Source: Viscum album
Taxonomy: Eukaryota; Streptophyta; Magnoliopsida; Santalales; Viscaceae
Reading direction: 5' to 3'
NCBI GenBank assembly: GCA_963277665.1
Contig: CAUJRU010000136.1
Location: 1,054,001-1,118,000, forward strand
DNA length: 64,000 bases
Numbering within the stretch: position 1 is the stretch's first letter; the number at the start of each line of letters is the position of its first letter. Made by a program: the position numbers and the translations under genes. Of the stretch, positions 13,201 through 27,215 are shown piece by piece. The notes below the pieces were generated by a model. That model ran no database searches, was not told the origin of the DNA, and saw only the letters and a list, made by a program, of their open reading frames with translations.

Positions 13201-16200
13201 AATCAGAAAAAAACTAAATTTTATGTAATTTATATATTCAATGAAACTATTACCGTTGACCACCAACCTTATTCTTAATTCTAAAATCATTGAACTATTA
13301 TTTCAATTAATATAATTTTCATATTCCACTCTTAGTTTTCAAAAAACGTTTCTTCTCATTTTTTTCATCCATCTCCCTCTACATTCAATTATTTGATTTA
13401 AATTTTTAATTCAAATTTTGTAAATTCACTACCTTAAAAATCATGGGATTCAAATTCATGCATCAGGTCATCTCAAATTAAATATCCACCATTGACCTCA
13501 ACTTAGTCAAAGGATGTTCTCTTCATAACCTCAAAATATTTATAACCATTCAATAGGTCAATTCTAGGTGCAACATGTTCTTTTCGGTCCTTCACAACAT
13601 GTCTCTACACAAAACACTTATCACAGTCACATGTTTTTTAGTTAATATTTTCCCTTACATAGTGAGTAAACCATGTGTGTAAATATATTTTATAGTGTTA
13701 CATTTATATATCATTATTTGTTATAGAGTGGCCCTAATATATAATGATAAACCTTATGTATCATCAAATCATCTTTTGTGTATCATTGGATCAACCCTTA
13801 TATATCATCGTTTTTACTTCTACATTAGATGAAAAAAATCCTACTTATCCATAGATACATTGGTGAAAAAATTATATATTATAAAGTAACCCTTATATAT
13901 CTCATAGTGACATTTTCATATGCTCCAGAATTTTTGATGTGAATCATACATATCACATATAAAATCTCAATTACTCTTACACCAAATCACTTTTCCATTT
14001 TCATATATTGAGTCTACTTAATTATTCTTAGGCCACTGTTTTTTCCAATAACATGAAATATATTTATTTATATATTTATCCATATATAATTATTAAAAAA
14101 AATCATCAACTTAAATCTATTATCATATCCATTTACAGTACTTTTAAATAAAGAATACGCCATTCGTTTGAAACACCTTCGACCATGGCATGGGTGCCCT
14201 TACTGTCTATAAAAGAAATAAGTCCTAGTTGAAATAGATTATAAAATCCTCATTTTTACTACAAGATTTTAATTTCTTGATCCACCACTTTATATCCAAT
14301 AACACTATGGTTTTTTATTTTATTTCTTTATAAAAATACTCAAAAATATTTCATAACTGATGGTCGACATTCCCCAAAATCATATTACATGTTATAGTTC
14401 AATTGAATAGAATTTATTTAAATCAAATACAACATTACAAAAAAATTTGAATTAGCCATTCTCAATTTCTATTTATTTTATTCCTTCCCTAAAATCATTT
14501 TAAAATTTCATTCATGGGTTTCATTTGTTATAATTAAAAAACTAGGTGTTCGAGGAATCAAATTTTTTTTAATGATTCCATATAATCAATAGTATACACA
14601 CAGCTCTCAGTATCATGATAAAAACTATAAGATATGATTATTTAGGTGAGAACTAGGGTCTTATTACATAATATAGGAGTGTATAGTAGTATGAATTTGT
14701 GGAAAATGTCTTAGTATACTTGTGATATTAATGCATTAAACACTATAGAAGAACGACAGAGGTGAACAATTGTAATAGGTTATCTATTTAAGAATAAAAT
14801 TATTAGGGTAATATTATGTAGAAATTGATGTAACAAAACTATTTATTACCCAAATATTATGCCATGATTCACTCAAATAATCATTTTTATTTGAACTATA
14901 TTTATTTTTTTCCCATTTATAATTCCAATAATAAATCACCCTATTAATCCTATTATAAAATTTAAAAAATATAAAAATCAACACTCAAACTAATTTATTT
15001 TGTTTTGTATTCAATGAGAGACACCCTATGGATATAATTATGATGCAAAAATAATAATCTTATTAATTATTATTGTAGATTTCCTAAGATAGTTTAGTCA
15101 ACATTGATCATTTTTTATATTTTATATAGACATATGTTATATTCACAATTTTTTAAATGTCATATTTTATTCAAATATTAAAGTATTCTTGCCTTTTATT
15201 CAATAAAATAAGAATTTATATTGATATTTATAATTTTATGGTTGTTGTGTAATGGGAAATAAGTAGGATTTTTTTTTTGAAATTCATAGTTTTCTTGGTT
15301 TGAAATGATATTTTTAATGTTTCATTCAGGGTTCCTTGAAATATTATTTTCCTATGAAATAATTAATATAGTAGTGTGTTTTCCATCAGTCAGGGGATAA
15401 AATACACAGAAGTCTTAGAATATATGTTATTTATTATATAGGGCTACCAAATGTTATCGAACTGAATAGATAATTAGATTCCAATTTTTTATTTTTTTTT
15501 AAAAAAATTATGTACATCTTGATATTTTTCACACTTCTATGATAAGAAAGTATATAAGTTTTAACTTTAATTTTATAAATCTTGATTTAGTAAAAATATT
15601 TTTGATATAACCTTAGTGGAAAAATTAATTTATATCATTGAGTGGTAAGATAAAATAATAAAGGTAATTAATATACCATTAGTCCATTCTTTATGGATAC
15701 ATGGTCATTTTTAAGAGGTTCTCACTGATAAAGAATATTATAAATGACATTAATAGTCAGATATTTTCAGTAAATCCAGATCACATTGGCATTATAGTAG
15801 TAGAAATTCCAGTTGTTGTGGAAATATGACCACTGAATTTTATTAAGTTGTACTTTTTGTATTATTAAATTTCAAATTCAAAAATGGTTTTTAACTATTT
15901 TTTTAAAATTAGTGTGGTGATTGACTATTAAATTTTTTATCCAAAAATTATAAAACGTCATGAAATTAAAATATTTTTAGTCTCTTGTGGATTTATTTGA
16001 GAAAATATGAATAATTATTTTTAGGTTCAAATATAGTTTTTTAATAGTAATTTGTCTCCTAAAATCATTCCTCTAAATCAGAAATTATGAGAGGTTAAAA
16101 TCAAAATAGAAAATTATTCAAAAAACAAAAAAAACTATTAAAGTTAATACTTTGTAAAATGTCCAGAGTAATTGTGGATCATAAATGATTTAACACATTT

Positions 16201-16500
16201 TCATTTAAAATCTATGAGTATCCTTGATAAACATCAGTTAAACATCTAATTTACACATTACTAGAATTATGAAATTATTAAGTGAATTTTGATCTTTTTT
16301 CATCATTTATTAATTTAATTATACTTCTTTTTTATTAGATACTCAATTAATAATAAATAAATATTTGTTTGTTTGTTTTTCACATTCTTAAATTCTACCC
16401 TCTATAAAAAATATAGATTAGACAGTTTTTATCATGAAGATAAATTTTCTTGATATTGATTTTGTAATATTCATTTTAGACCATGTTTTATTATGTTGAA
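10251..16500. other. AT-rich stretch with possible old LTR remains
   Basis: No gene-like frame. The only open frame of note (11400-11633, minus) has low-complexity composition and no family resemblance. At 14185-14215 a plus-strand block, GGGTGCCCTTACTGTC followed by TATAAAAG (14208-14215), resembles the promoter region of the LTRs at 48060 and 28780, so decayed LTR material is likely here as well. Confidence 0.45.
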
Positions 16501-18867
16501 AATTAATATATGTGAAGTAACACCCCAAGTTTTTATGAATTATTATTTTTCAATTAATTTAATCTATTTGATATTTTTAATTTCACACAATAGTAAATAA
16601 AGATTGTCTTATATGAAATCCCCAAGTTTTTCATTCTTTTCACGTAAAACCATGTCGATCCACTACTATAAGAAACACTTAAATAAGAATATGGTACAAG
16701 AAAAACTGAATTTTGATTGTGTTACATTGTCACGAACTAGGGTGAGATTCATTCTAACCAAAAATCATATCCATTTCGAGACAAGGTCTGAAGAAAATTC
16801 TCGATCCCCATGGGCTAGAAACTATTGTCAGAAATTAAAATAATAACCATGTGAATGATTTTTTTCAAATAAAAATAAGTATTGGAAAAATAAACTAAGA
16901 AAACTAGGCATAGGTCATTAAACAACAACTGATCATAAATAAATACACATGTTGGTCTATACACATATACAACTGAATAAGAAAACAAAAAAACTAAATA
17001 CAAAACCTAAAATTGACTATACCAACACGATATACATGTGACCACTTGGTCACCTTCAACTACAAGACCAAACTTCTCTAATGATGGGAACATTAACTAG
17101 AAATATGAACCTAAAAAATAGCTCGAATCTACCGACACCAAGTGGTACATGTATGGTGTGAGTTTAATATATTAGTTAGTAACCTCTATAGAATTTATAC
17201 ATTTCCTTTACAAAAAATAGTCCACTAACAATAGTTTTAAATATATATATATATAAATAGGTCTTTCACATTTAAAAAAACAAGAAAAAATTTCCCTCTT
17301 TCAAAACAAAACACACCACATTTCCCATTTCAAAATGGATTACCATTTTTAAAACCAATCCCAAAAACAAAAAACCAACAAAGTGATACCAATAAAAGTT
17401 GAATAGAAATTGATAAATCGTAAAAGGTACCAATTGAAATGGAAAAAAGTGAATATAGATAGTAACCATGGTAATTTTCTTATACATCCCTATAGATATC
17501 CGTAAATATACTTTAGTTAGACACACCTTCTTGTGTATGGTGAAGCTCCATAGTACATAAAAAACTAGCCACTATTAATTGGAATCACTAGTTGAAAAAC
17601 CCACCAGTCCTCAAAGACATACAAGGGGTACCATCCTATCTAATTGGGGTCGATAAGTAATCATCACCCAATCCTCTAAAATATTCCCAGGAAACCCATG
17701 GTAAAAGTACAATGTGTAAATTGGAGGAACTTGCATTTGTGACTCACTTAACCTACTGCCACCACACTTGCCTACCCCAAACAATAACACCACCCACATC
17801 ATAACCCACATTGGGAGATCCTTCGTAGGAGTTCATATCATTAAAAAGACCATCCACAAGTGCCAATAGGGCCGTCACATCACATGATCTTTCAAAACAA
17901 TTCTCAAAATGAGTAAAAATTACAACAAGGAATTTTTATTTCCAAAACCAAATTTTTTTACAAACACCCAGAAAATGGAAGATGATAATTTACCATATCA
18001 AACTAAATCTGTTCCCAATCCCATTTCCAAACCATTTACAATACAACATTAAACAAAATTTTCATATTCACACTACCAAATGGGCCATTAAATTCAAAAA
18101 CTAATTCCACTACCAACACCATTTCAAAACCAAGTTGAAAACATAAAAAAATATTTTAAGGTTCCTAATGAGAATTGGTACCATCTAGAAAACAAACATT
18201 TCATAAATTACCAAACAATACATAACTTCAAATATAGTTTAAAACACTTTCCATGTTATTTGATAACCAAGGGGACATTTGTAAAGCCTTATGATTTTAA
18301 TGATAAAAAATAAGGAGGGATGGGTGTTTTGAAAAATGTGATTTTATGTTAAACAGATTTATATAATACAATTATCATTTGTGCACCCATCCATTTGTAC
18401 ATCCCGAGCACACATGGATGTTCCCACATCCAATACTTCACCACTTGTATCCATGACACCACCCAAATCCATTTCTAATGAAACAGCTAATGTTTGAATC
18501 ATTCCATCAAAGCCACCAATTTATAAAAAAATGTCAAATTCATAATCCCCTAATGATACCATAACAAAATCAAAATTAAATAGTACCCAAAATGAAAATT
18601 TTCATTTTAAAATAAAAATTTCATTTTAATGAACACCTAGTGTTCATAACAATGTAAACTAATTAAGGAACCCTTCTTAAAACCACTTCCACTAATTTTT
18701 TCCAACAAAAAAATTACATAGTAATCCAAAAACCATACGATAATATTGCAGAAAAAAATTATTTATAATTTTAAAATACCCAAGAATCAAATGGAATCAA
18801 CCCAAAAGGAAATAAAAAACACATACCTTAATGATGTGAGATCACAATCATACTATGAGATAAGGAT
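16501..18867. other. Unassigned region, less AT-rich
   Basis: Base composition shifts from the desert to the left. At 16507 the sequence taacaccccaag resembles the LTR start seen at 62256 but is not followed by convincing LTR sequence. At 16661 CACTACTATAAGAAA resembles a CACTA-type terminal inverted repeat, but I could not find a partner end. The open frame at 16604-16843 (79 codons) crosses this candidate terminus and matches no family I recognise. The small minus-strand frames at 16815-17003, 17272-17526 and 17611-17811 also look accidental. Confidence 0.4.
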
Positions 18868-20595
18868 TGTAGGACCTTGGAACACCTTGAGATGGGAGGG
18901 GTGAATTAGCGTGTCAAATATTCCTTATAAACCGATGGATTTTCTTCCCAAATTGGTAGGAACTTCTTAAACATGTTTGATGAGAATGTGAAAAAGTTTA
19001 AAAATCAAATACAAGGAGATGAAATGATAATTTTACATGGTTCCCCACTAAGGGTTAGTCTATAGAGCACATACTAATAGGTTGTCAGACATATCAAATT
19101 ACGCTAATCTACACTTGTAGTTGATTAAAAGATATCATTCATGGTCACTTTATGTGAGGAACAATGCCTTTACAAGGATACTAAGGAAAACACATTGCAT
19201 CTCTTGGAACAATTCCGTTGACATGCCCTTGCCCACTTTTAGGGGTGAATTCATACTTAGTTTATCGACATGAAGGTCTCTCCAATAGAATGTCATTTAA
19301 TTATTCTTTCAAATTTTCATTAGAACCTCCATGTATCAGTTTATTAAATTGATGTTCTTGAATGAACTAATCAAACAAGTTGGAAAATCAAAACCTGAAA
19401 CAAGCTCATTAAAGAACTGACATAGAACACACGTTCTTTCAAACAAGATATATAGTTCTCATGTAAGAAGACTATTGTGTGAATCTTACTTCATTAAAAA
19501 TCCTCATATTTTATGAATTAAAAAAAAGTGTTCCCTTGGACTTTTAGACTAAAGGAACACATTTCATGAAAGTTTAACTTCTCTTAATTCATTCACATGA
19601 AAAATCAATTATGGGGATAAGAAACCATATTTTTTAAAGGTTTTAACTCTATATAAGAGGTATCCACCTATTTATAGGCCTCGATGACCCTGGATGAAAG
19701 ATTATGATGTGTTTTTGTTGGTTCATATGGTTTTCACTCCAATGACACAAAACACATTTTGATTTCGTATTTGACGTGCACGTCTCTTTTGCATAACCTC
19801 GTCTTTCACACACATTTTAAATATTAAGTGAGATTTTTCCCATTTCCATATTTTGATGTAATGATCTGGAATCATACCTTGAGCTGAATTTTACACACCA
19901 CCTTCATTCTTACACAAATATCCCTTTTTGAAATACAATTTTCTCCATTTTCCGATATTTGGACCCAAAAAATTGGAATACACAAGGAAATGATGCCACC
20001 TTCAATAATGTTGTTTTCATGAATTATAGGATCTCATTCCATTAAAACTCTCTAATCTTTCATTTGAGGATTGAAAATAGAAACAAACCATACTCCATTT
20101 ATAGAAACAAAATTTTGGGTTCTAATAATCTCAACCTTTTGGGTTTTTTTGGAAATATATGAAAAAATTCAACAGAGAATCATCCATTATTAAAACCTGA
20201 TACACTGGTATCAATTCATCCAATACTCTAAATATACGTGAGTAATGCTCGGTGTAGAAAATAATAGGGGAAGCATGACTTGGGTTATTGTGTTTTTTAA
20301 TTCCTAATTTTTTCCTCATAACACCTAATTGATTTCTCCAATATCATTTTCTCCCTTTGAAACTCATCATTCTCCCTCATTGTAACCTTTTTGAATTTCT
20401 CAATTCTCTATCATTTTGAAAACAAAAAAACTGTTTATTCTTTATTTCCACACAATTTCAACATTGGATTTACCCATTCTTATTTTTCCTCATTATAACT
20501 CATCATTCTCATCCATTGTACCACTAAATTTATCCATTCTACCACATTGGAAATATACCCAATGAACCTAATTTTGACTTGTAGTGCTGAAATCA
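18868..20595 (-). repeat. Copia element, left LTR (3' LTR in element orientation)
   Basis: About 1.73 kb, from TGTAGGACCTTGG to GCTGAAATCA, giving TG...CA ends on the plus strand. The right edge abuts the polypurine tract. It aligns with 25966-27215 over its first ~1.25 kb: shared landmarks include GGAACTTNTTAAACAT, TACAAGGAT and AAAACACATTT-like blocks. On the minus strand a TATAAATA box lies at about 19668-19676 and could be the element promoter. Confidence 0.75.
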
Positions 20596-20607
20596 TACTC
20601 CCCCTGG
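20596..20607 (-). other. Copia polypurine tract
   Basis: Minus-strand CCAGGGGGAGTA immediately inside the left LTR, the expected position and composition for the plus-strand DNA priming site of a copia element lying in reverse. Confidence 0.7.
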
Positions 20608-20639
20608 ATCGTATATTCACCATAAACCAGCATCACTTA

Positions 20640-22400
20640 CACAAACAGATTAAAACACCTAATACAATATGGTAGAGGTAAATATCATTACCTACAAATA
20701 CAATAGGATGTGGTTAAACAACGAGGTTCAATCATTGATTCTCAATCAAAGATTGTACAAGTTTCTTGGTCGGAATATAAGCCACTTGATGATCAGTTCC
20801 CATATTATCCATTTTAATCATGCGTTGTTCAACATTTTCTTGGATGAAGTGATATCTGATTTAATATGTATTTTATGAGAAAGGTGAAATAGATTCTTTA
20901 AAATATCTATCATGATTTTATTATCATAGTGAATCATCATCGGTATTTTCACCTCATCCCCACTATCAGACAGTTTTTGGTTCATCCAAAGTAGGTGTCT
21001 ACATGCCCTCACAGCCAAGAAATACACTGCTTCTGTAGTACTAAGAGAAGTACATTAAAATTTATTACCCAACCAGCCCACACATTTCAATCCAAAAAAC
21101 ATTTATACACCACTTGTGGAATTTATAAAAACCACATCTCCAACCAAGTTAGTATCAGAAAAATCCCATGATTCATTATCTTTTCATACAACAAATTATA
21201 ACCCATAATTGTTAGTACGTTTAATGTGCCTCATGATTTGTTTCACAGTTTCCATATGTACTTCATTTGAAGTACATTCAATGTGGGATGTTAATAATGT
21301 TGCAAAGATAATATCTGGTGATTTTTCATTCATATATAATAGGCTTCTAATGATTCGCATGTACATGGTGGGATCTGCGTAAGTCACATCCTCATGCTTT
21401 CCATGTTTGGTTCTAACCTCAATCTGAGTCTTCATTGTTTTGAAGTCATACATATTGAATTTATTCAATAGCTCTCTTGTATGCTTTTATATAGAAAATA
21501 AAGTTTAATATTACTTGTGAATCACCTATATCCCTAATATGTATATGATTTCACCAATAATAGATGTTTGAATTTATGATTTCAGGTGGTTGTCAAATTC
21601 TTCCATTAATCTCTTCTTGCTTCTACCAAATATAATATCATCTATTTATACAACTAACCAAAATTGGTATTCCATTGAATTCATTCCATAAAGGTTATGG
21701 TCAACACCTCCCCTTTTAAATTCCATCTTCTTATGATAGGAATTTAGATGAGAGTACCATGCTCATGTCAATTGCATCAGACCATAAAGTACCATATTTA
21801 ATCTGCAAACCTTCTTTTCCTTATTACCAAGAAGAAACCCATTGGTTTTTCTATGTAGAGTTCTTCCTCAAGAACAACATTTATGAAAACATGTTTGACA
21901 TCTATTGGATACACTCTATAAACTCTTGGAATTTTCATGGAAATAAAAAAGTATTATTGACTCTATTCTAGCCACTGTAGCAAATGTTTCTTCAAAATCA
22001 ACACCTTCAAATTTTTAATATCCTTTACATACTAATTGTACCTTGTTTCTAATCATATTATGATGCCCATCAAATTTTTTCTGGAAAATCTACTTCATAA
22101 AAATCACATTATGACTTTCGATTAGATTAACATGATCCCATGTTTAGTTATTATCGATATGATCAAACTCTTCATTCATGGATTTATCCTAAGATTCATC
22201 ATTTGTAGCTTCCTAAAATGAAGATAGTTCCCCAATTGATATTAAATAAGATTGTGCATTATTCCTCATTCTTTTTGTTTGGGTGGGTGTTGTCCAATCC
22301 CCAATGAAATTGGATTGACTAATTTCTTCCCTTTGATTTCTCCTGTGAGGTTTAAGAGAATTTTCTTTATACATAGTTTCATCTTCTAATTCTTATTTTG
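20640..22400 (-). pseudogene. Copia reverse transcriptase-RNase H remnant
   Basis: At 21196-21468 (minus) residues such as YDFKTMKTQ, DPTMYMRIIRSLLYM and PDIIFATLL match the conserved block at the end of copia reverse transcriptase, and HIKRTNNYGL matches the start of the RNase H region. At 20818-21027 (minus) WMNQKLSD and HYDNKIMIDI correspond to the RNase H block that normally reads like CDN-SAI followed by KHI. Further upstream, about 21625-21665, a minus-strand frame contains IDDIIFG, the catalytic reverse transcriptase motif, but the Tyr before it is replaced by a TAA stop. Many frameshifts separate the pieces, so no functional enzyme can be made. The left limit of RT is approximate. Confidence 0.7.
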
Positions 22401-22799
22401 AATTAACATCTTGTTGTGACCTTTGAATGTTTTTTAATCCATCCCCTACACATTCATTGGAATATATTTTATTTTTATTGTCTTCTTGCATGTTCAATCA
22501 CATCTATATATGATCCCCTCATGGTATTTTTGGTCATATATTCTATGATCTTACCATCACAGCTTTCCATAAATGTTTTCTGTTTCTTATTGAAACACTT
22601 GTAGTCATTTCAATTCATTGAATATCTGAGTAATATTTCTTCATCTACAAAATCACCATATATTTCTGGATTTCCATCTTTGTTTTTGATTAAATATTAA
22701 CTTCGAAAAACATAAAAATTACTTCAAAAACAGCTTCCATCAATACCACAACTCACACAGTGTCTTAGTTTCACCCATATAAACCCATGTTTGATTTTG

Positions 22800-23765
22800 A
22801 ATATACATTAGGTCTTGAACAACCTTTTTCCAATAATGTCAAGGGATATGACTCTCATTCTGCATAATTCTTGTCATATTTTTCACTTATCGATTCTTAT
22901 GATCAACACATCCATTTTGTTGTGGGGTTATCAAAGCAGTTGTGTCATGTGGTATTCAATTATTATCTAGGTAATTTTTAAACTCAATGGATGTGTATTC
23001 CCCCTCCATTTTCATATCACATAACCTTTATTTTCCGTTTAGTATCATTCTCGGAAATTCGATGATAACTTTTTATATAATAAATAACTTTATGTATCCT
23101 ATGTATAACCATCTCACAATCTATTATACTATAATCATTAGTGAGAAGTACTAATTACCTTTCTCCCTAAATTCCAGCAACATTTATCAGACCACATACG
23201 TCTGTTTGGATGAGATCAAGAATAATTGATTCCCTTTTCATCATTGACCGATAAGTAATACAGAATAACATCCCTAATATGAAAGAATCACATGTATTTT
23301 CCTCCTCACACTTCAGATTGGGTATATCCATTACTATATTCAACATAGATATCTTGTTCATATCTTGTTGATTAATGTGCCCCAACATTCGAAGCTTGAA
23401 GTTGTTTTCTTCTTCAACTGTCAGATAGAGAAAAATATTTTTACTTTCGACCTGATATAAATTTTCATCTGTTCTGTTCCCATTGATGAGAGAGTTCCTT
23501 ATCTTTCCATTTATAGTGAACACTTTTTATTGAAATTCACTATATGTATTGATTCATAGAGTTTACTCACACTACAGAGTTTATGATACCTACCTTCCAC
23601 ATAAAGAACATAAATTTTCTTCAGCTCTCCATGAGATAGTATAGTACTTCCACTAAATTTCATCTTTAACAAACTATAATTACTAAAACATACCCTTACA
23701 TAGTCTATATTCATAACATTTATTAATAATTCATCATTACCAGTCATGTGGAATAAACATGTCAT
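22800..23765 (-). pseudogene. Copia protease/GAG-pre-integrase/integrase remnant
   Basis: The frame 23511-23765 starts with CLFHMTGNDELL, like the segment just after the copia protease active site (SSHMTG), and continues to KLCSVSKLY, the LLSVSQL-like motif. The overlapping frame 23167-23523 has LRMLGHINQQDMNKIS, the H-x-RLGH-type GAG-pre-integrase zinc-binding block in which the usual first residues are changed, and ends with LDLIQTDVCGLINVAG, the entry to the integrase core (usually LxxDLxGP). The core itself, about 22800-23160, is too broken to read the DDE residues with confidence. The two frames are offset by a frameshift near 23515. Confidence 0.75.
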
Positions 23766-23899
23766 ATCAAGGATTTATTTGGTTTTTCTCATTGTAGCTT
23801 TGAGACCTATATCTACAAGGTCAGAATTTTAAATTTTTATCTTTTCCTTCCATGAAATATTAGATCAGTGAAGGATAAATATGGCATTTCAGATCTCTC

Positions 23900-25944
23900 T
23901 ATCATGTGGGAAGGTTCATAATACACATAATCTTTTTCCAGAGGATGAACCCAATTTGTAAGAGAAACACCATTTGGTTGACGATTAGTGACATATCTCT
24001 TAGATCTATATGACTTTTTCTAGTCATTCCACTGCATGAAATAATCAGCTTTATAGAAAAAGTTATAATAATAAAACAAATATCACTAGAAATTTTTCCT
24101 ACTATAATAATTAGGATTCGAATATTTTTCTCTTTTGTTGACGTCCAAGATCTTCTCTATTAAAATAGGTCGTTGGATCTTCAGACTATGACAAGGTATG
24201 GCCCAGATACACATATAATTGACATTTCAAAAGTCGAAACGTCTTCTCATTTCCATTCCTCATGTATCATTACTTAGGTAGGTAGTTTTGTTAAATATAA
24301 CTTCTAGATTCCTAAAGATTACATTCTATTCTCCTTTTAGTTTGAATAGTGGGTTTCTTTTTCATCACATTAGGTTACATTTCAACATGTATAACATTCA
24401 TCTGTCCTTTATTTTAACCCATTTTATTTGTATTATTTGATGTTTTGGCATCACACGTGATTCCACTGTTTACCGTGCATGTGGGTCTTTGACCATTAAA
24501 AATAATTTCAACTTCATCAGAACAAATCATAGCTCTCTCTAGCATCTTAAAATCTAATAATTTTCCAAAAAAAAATATTTCTTTATTTGTTTCTATTAAA
24601 TTTGACTCACTTTTTAGTTTAATCCTAAGAGTAAAAAATTCCCCTTCGATTCCCCTATATCCTGGGACTTCTCCCCTTGTCTAAAGGTAAGGTCACTTGT
24701 GAACTTTTCCAATACGTCAATTATATGATTTAGTTCCCCTAGCCAACATATTCTGATGATTCTTCCACAACTACTCTCCAATTTTTTCATCTATTTCTTT
24801 TATTCTCAAGATTTCCTAGATCATCCTAAATTTTTATGTTTATATCAATATTAGAACTCAAATGATGATCTCTAACTTTATCTTTTAATGGTCCAGACTT
24901 TTCAAAGGTCACAATAATAGATATTTGGTTTCTATATTTAAAAAATTGTTCTCCTTGCTCAAATAATTCATTATCTTATTCTTCTTATTCATAGAAAAAA
25001 CTCATTTTCTGTAGTATATTTCTTGATTTTATGTTTTCCTTTTAAATTGTTTCTATGAGCTTCCAGTTTCACCTGCATCGTCATCAAAAATCCATTATTA
25101 TTGAGAATAAATGTTCTAAACTCTACCTTAACGAAGACATTATAATTGTATCTTTCCTTCAAACCTACCTTTTTTATCTTGAACTTATCTAAAAATAAGG
25201 AAATTAATTTTTCTTCTTCATTGTATTAATTAACACTATATTATGAAGTCAAGAGTTTCTCCTTGGCATTGAATTCTATTTCCTTACTAACACATGTTGT
25301 CATATCATCTGGTTTGACTCTCATTTCATAGGCGAGAAGACTACTTAACAGATCATTCAAAAAAATATTAGACAAGTCTATTTCCTCTAGGTTTGAAACA
25401 TTTGGATTTTATATAGGAGGAATTCTTCTAAAAATATTCTTCATAATTTCAATGTATTCTATCTCTTCACCAAGCCATTTAATGGCTCCTACAACATCAA
25501 TATTTTGATTGAAGAAGGAATATGAATTTTCATCAGGATGTATCAAAATATCATCAAAACTATCACTCAAAAAATGGGGTTTCCACCTTAACTGTAATAT
25601 ATCATTCATAAATATTTTTTATTTTTTCTCACAAACACTTTTATGTAGTGAAACTAATCAGACTCACATAGATCAGATTAGAAAGATAAGCAGTGAGGTG
25701 ATTCTTTACTTTAACATCTCTATCATAAATTTTTCTATCTGAATAAGTCATATAAGTCCTTTTAAGAATATTGACCTATATTTCCTGTGTAGTAGAAAAA
25801 TAGGACTTCAATTCCAAGAGATATTAGATTATATCTCATTCTATTATTCTGTATTTCAAATTTGATTCCATTAAATAGGGGTACTCCCCTAACATTCATT
25901 GTATTTTTCATGATAGAAAAGAAGAATAGATTTAACACCCACAA
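23900..25944 (-). pseudogene. Copia gag remnant
   Basis: The minus-strand frame 25762-25944 contains VPLFNGIKFEIQNNRMRY followed by a LISLGIEV-like segment, which matches the N-terminus of copia gag (usually PxFNGxNFxxWKxRMxxxL). The frame 25409-25609 and shorter frames to about 24000 continue as Lys/Glu-rich decayed gag. I could not identify an intact CCHC zinc knuckle. Numerous stops and frameshifts. Confidence 0.65.
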
Positions 25945-25965
25945 CCATTACCCTATGATAACACT
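25945..25965 (-). other. Copia primer-binding site (degenerate)
   Basis: Minus-strand TGTTATCATAGGGTAATGG lies just inside the right LTR. It resembles the TGGTATCAGAGC site complementary to initiator tRNA-Met with a few changes. Its position next to the LTR supports the call. Confidence 0.55.
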
Positions 25966-27215
25966 TGTAGGACCCTGGAACACCCTAATAGTAGATGGGT
26001 GAATCAGGGTGTTAATATTTTCTTTTAAAATTATGGATCTTGTTCCCATGTTGTTAGGAACTTGTTAAACATTTCTGATGATTATGTGAGGAAAACAAAA
26101 AAATCACATGTAATGATTTGACACCACAATTTTATTTGGTTGACCATTTAGTTCTAGTCCAAGGAGAGTATGCCCAAAAAAAAATTGGTCATATCAAATT
26201 CTACTAACATTCACTAGTTGTGGTGTACAAGAGTTTATACATAGTAACATTGGTCAAGGAACACTGTATTTACAAGGATTTTAGGGATAACACACTGCAT
26301 ACCTCAGAACACTTCTATTGACTCCCCCTTGCTAATTGTTATTGGTGAAGTCTTATTCTTTTTATCAATTTAATGGTCTCTTAAATCGAGTAGCATTAAA
26401 TTATTTGTCTCAATCCATCATGAGACCCAACATGCATCAATGTTTAGAATTCATGCACTCAAAAGCACTGATCAAACAAGAGAAATAATCAAAACCTGAA
26501 AAAAGATCAATACAACACTTTTGCACAATATTTGGTGTTTGTCATGCAAGACGAATTTTCTTCAACCCTTACTTTTTATGAAACCCTTATCTTTCAAGAA
26601 ACTATACCAAAAGGATAACATGGTAATTTTAGACTAAAGAAACACTTTGTACACAAGTTTAACAGCTCGTAAATCTTTCACACACATATCTTTCATGCGG
26701 TATTGCACCTTAATTTTTGTTGAAAATGTTATAAATCTTGAAATGTGGTATCTACTTATTTAATGGTATAGATGACCCTATGAATAATAGTTTGACACAT
26801 CTTTGTCGGTGCATGTAATTTTCACTCCGATCACGCGAAACCACTTTTGAAGTCATATTTTACATGTAAGCATCTTTCAAAAAACCTCATCTTGCACACA
26901 CTTTTTAAATCGTTAATGATCATTTTTTTCATTTCCATATTTTGATTCCATGATCTTGAATCATGTATTGCACACAATTTTCAACACCTCCTTCAGTCTT
27001 GCGTGCAACCCCCTTTTCTAAAAACACTTTTCTCCATTTTGCAATTTTTTGACCCCAAATATTGGGAAAAAAGTGAAACGATGACACCTTCAATATTGTA
27101 GTTTTTTGGAACTATTGGATACCTTTTTTTAAACTCCCTAATATTATAGGTGATGATTTAGAATAAACCCAAACCATGATCCATTTATAGGAAACACCAG
27201 CCTTGGTGTTAATGG
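25966..27215 (-). repeat. Copia element, right LTR, truncated (5' LTR in element orientation)
   Basis: Starts TGTAGGACCCTGGAACACC and follows the left LTR block by block to about CCATTTATAGGAAACA (27180-27200). After that no match to the last ~460 bp of the left LTR is seen. Divergence from the left copy is high, with many substitutions and small gaps. Confidence 0.7.

Larger units (their letters stand above)
18868..27215 (-). mobile_element. Decayed Ty1/copia LTR retrotransposon (minus strand)
   Basis: Two related flanking repeats begin TGTAGGACC-TGGAACACC at 18868 and 25966. Read right to left on the minus strand, the interior runs from a degenerate tRNA-Met-type primer site through gag, protease, integrase, reverse transcriptase and RNase H to a purine-rich tract. 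Integrase before reverse transcriptase is the copia order. Every domain is broken by stops and frameshifts, and the LTRs have diverged strongly, so the insertion is old. The right LTR stops matching near 27215, so that end is lost or interrupted and no target duplication can be checked. The gag N-terminus and the GGGGGAG tract recall SIRE/Maximus-type elements, but I do not assign a lineage. Confidence 0.8.

Noticed and set aside
16507..16560. LTR start (taacaccccaag)
   Set aside because: Only a dozen bases resemble the LTR start at 62256; the following sequence does not follow any LTR in the window.
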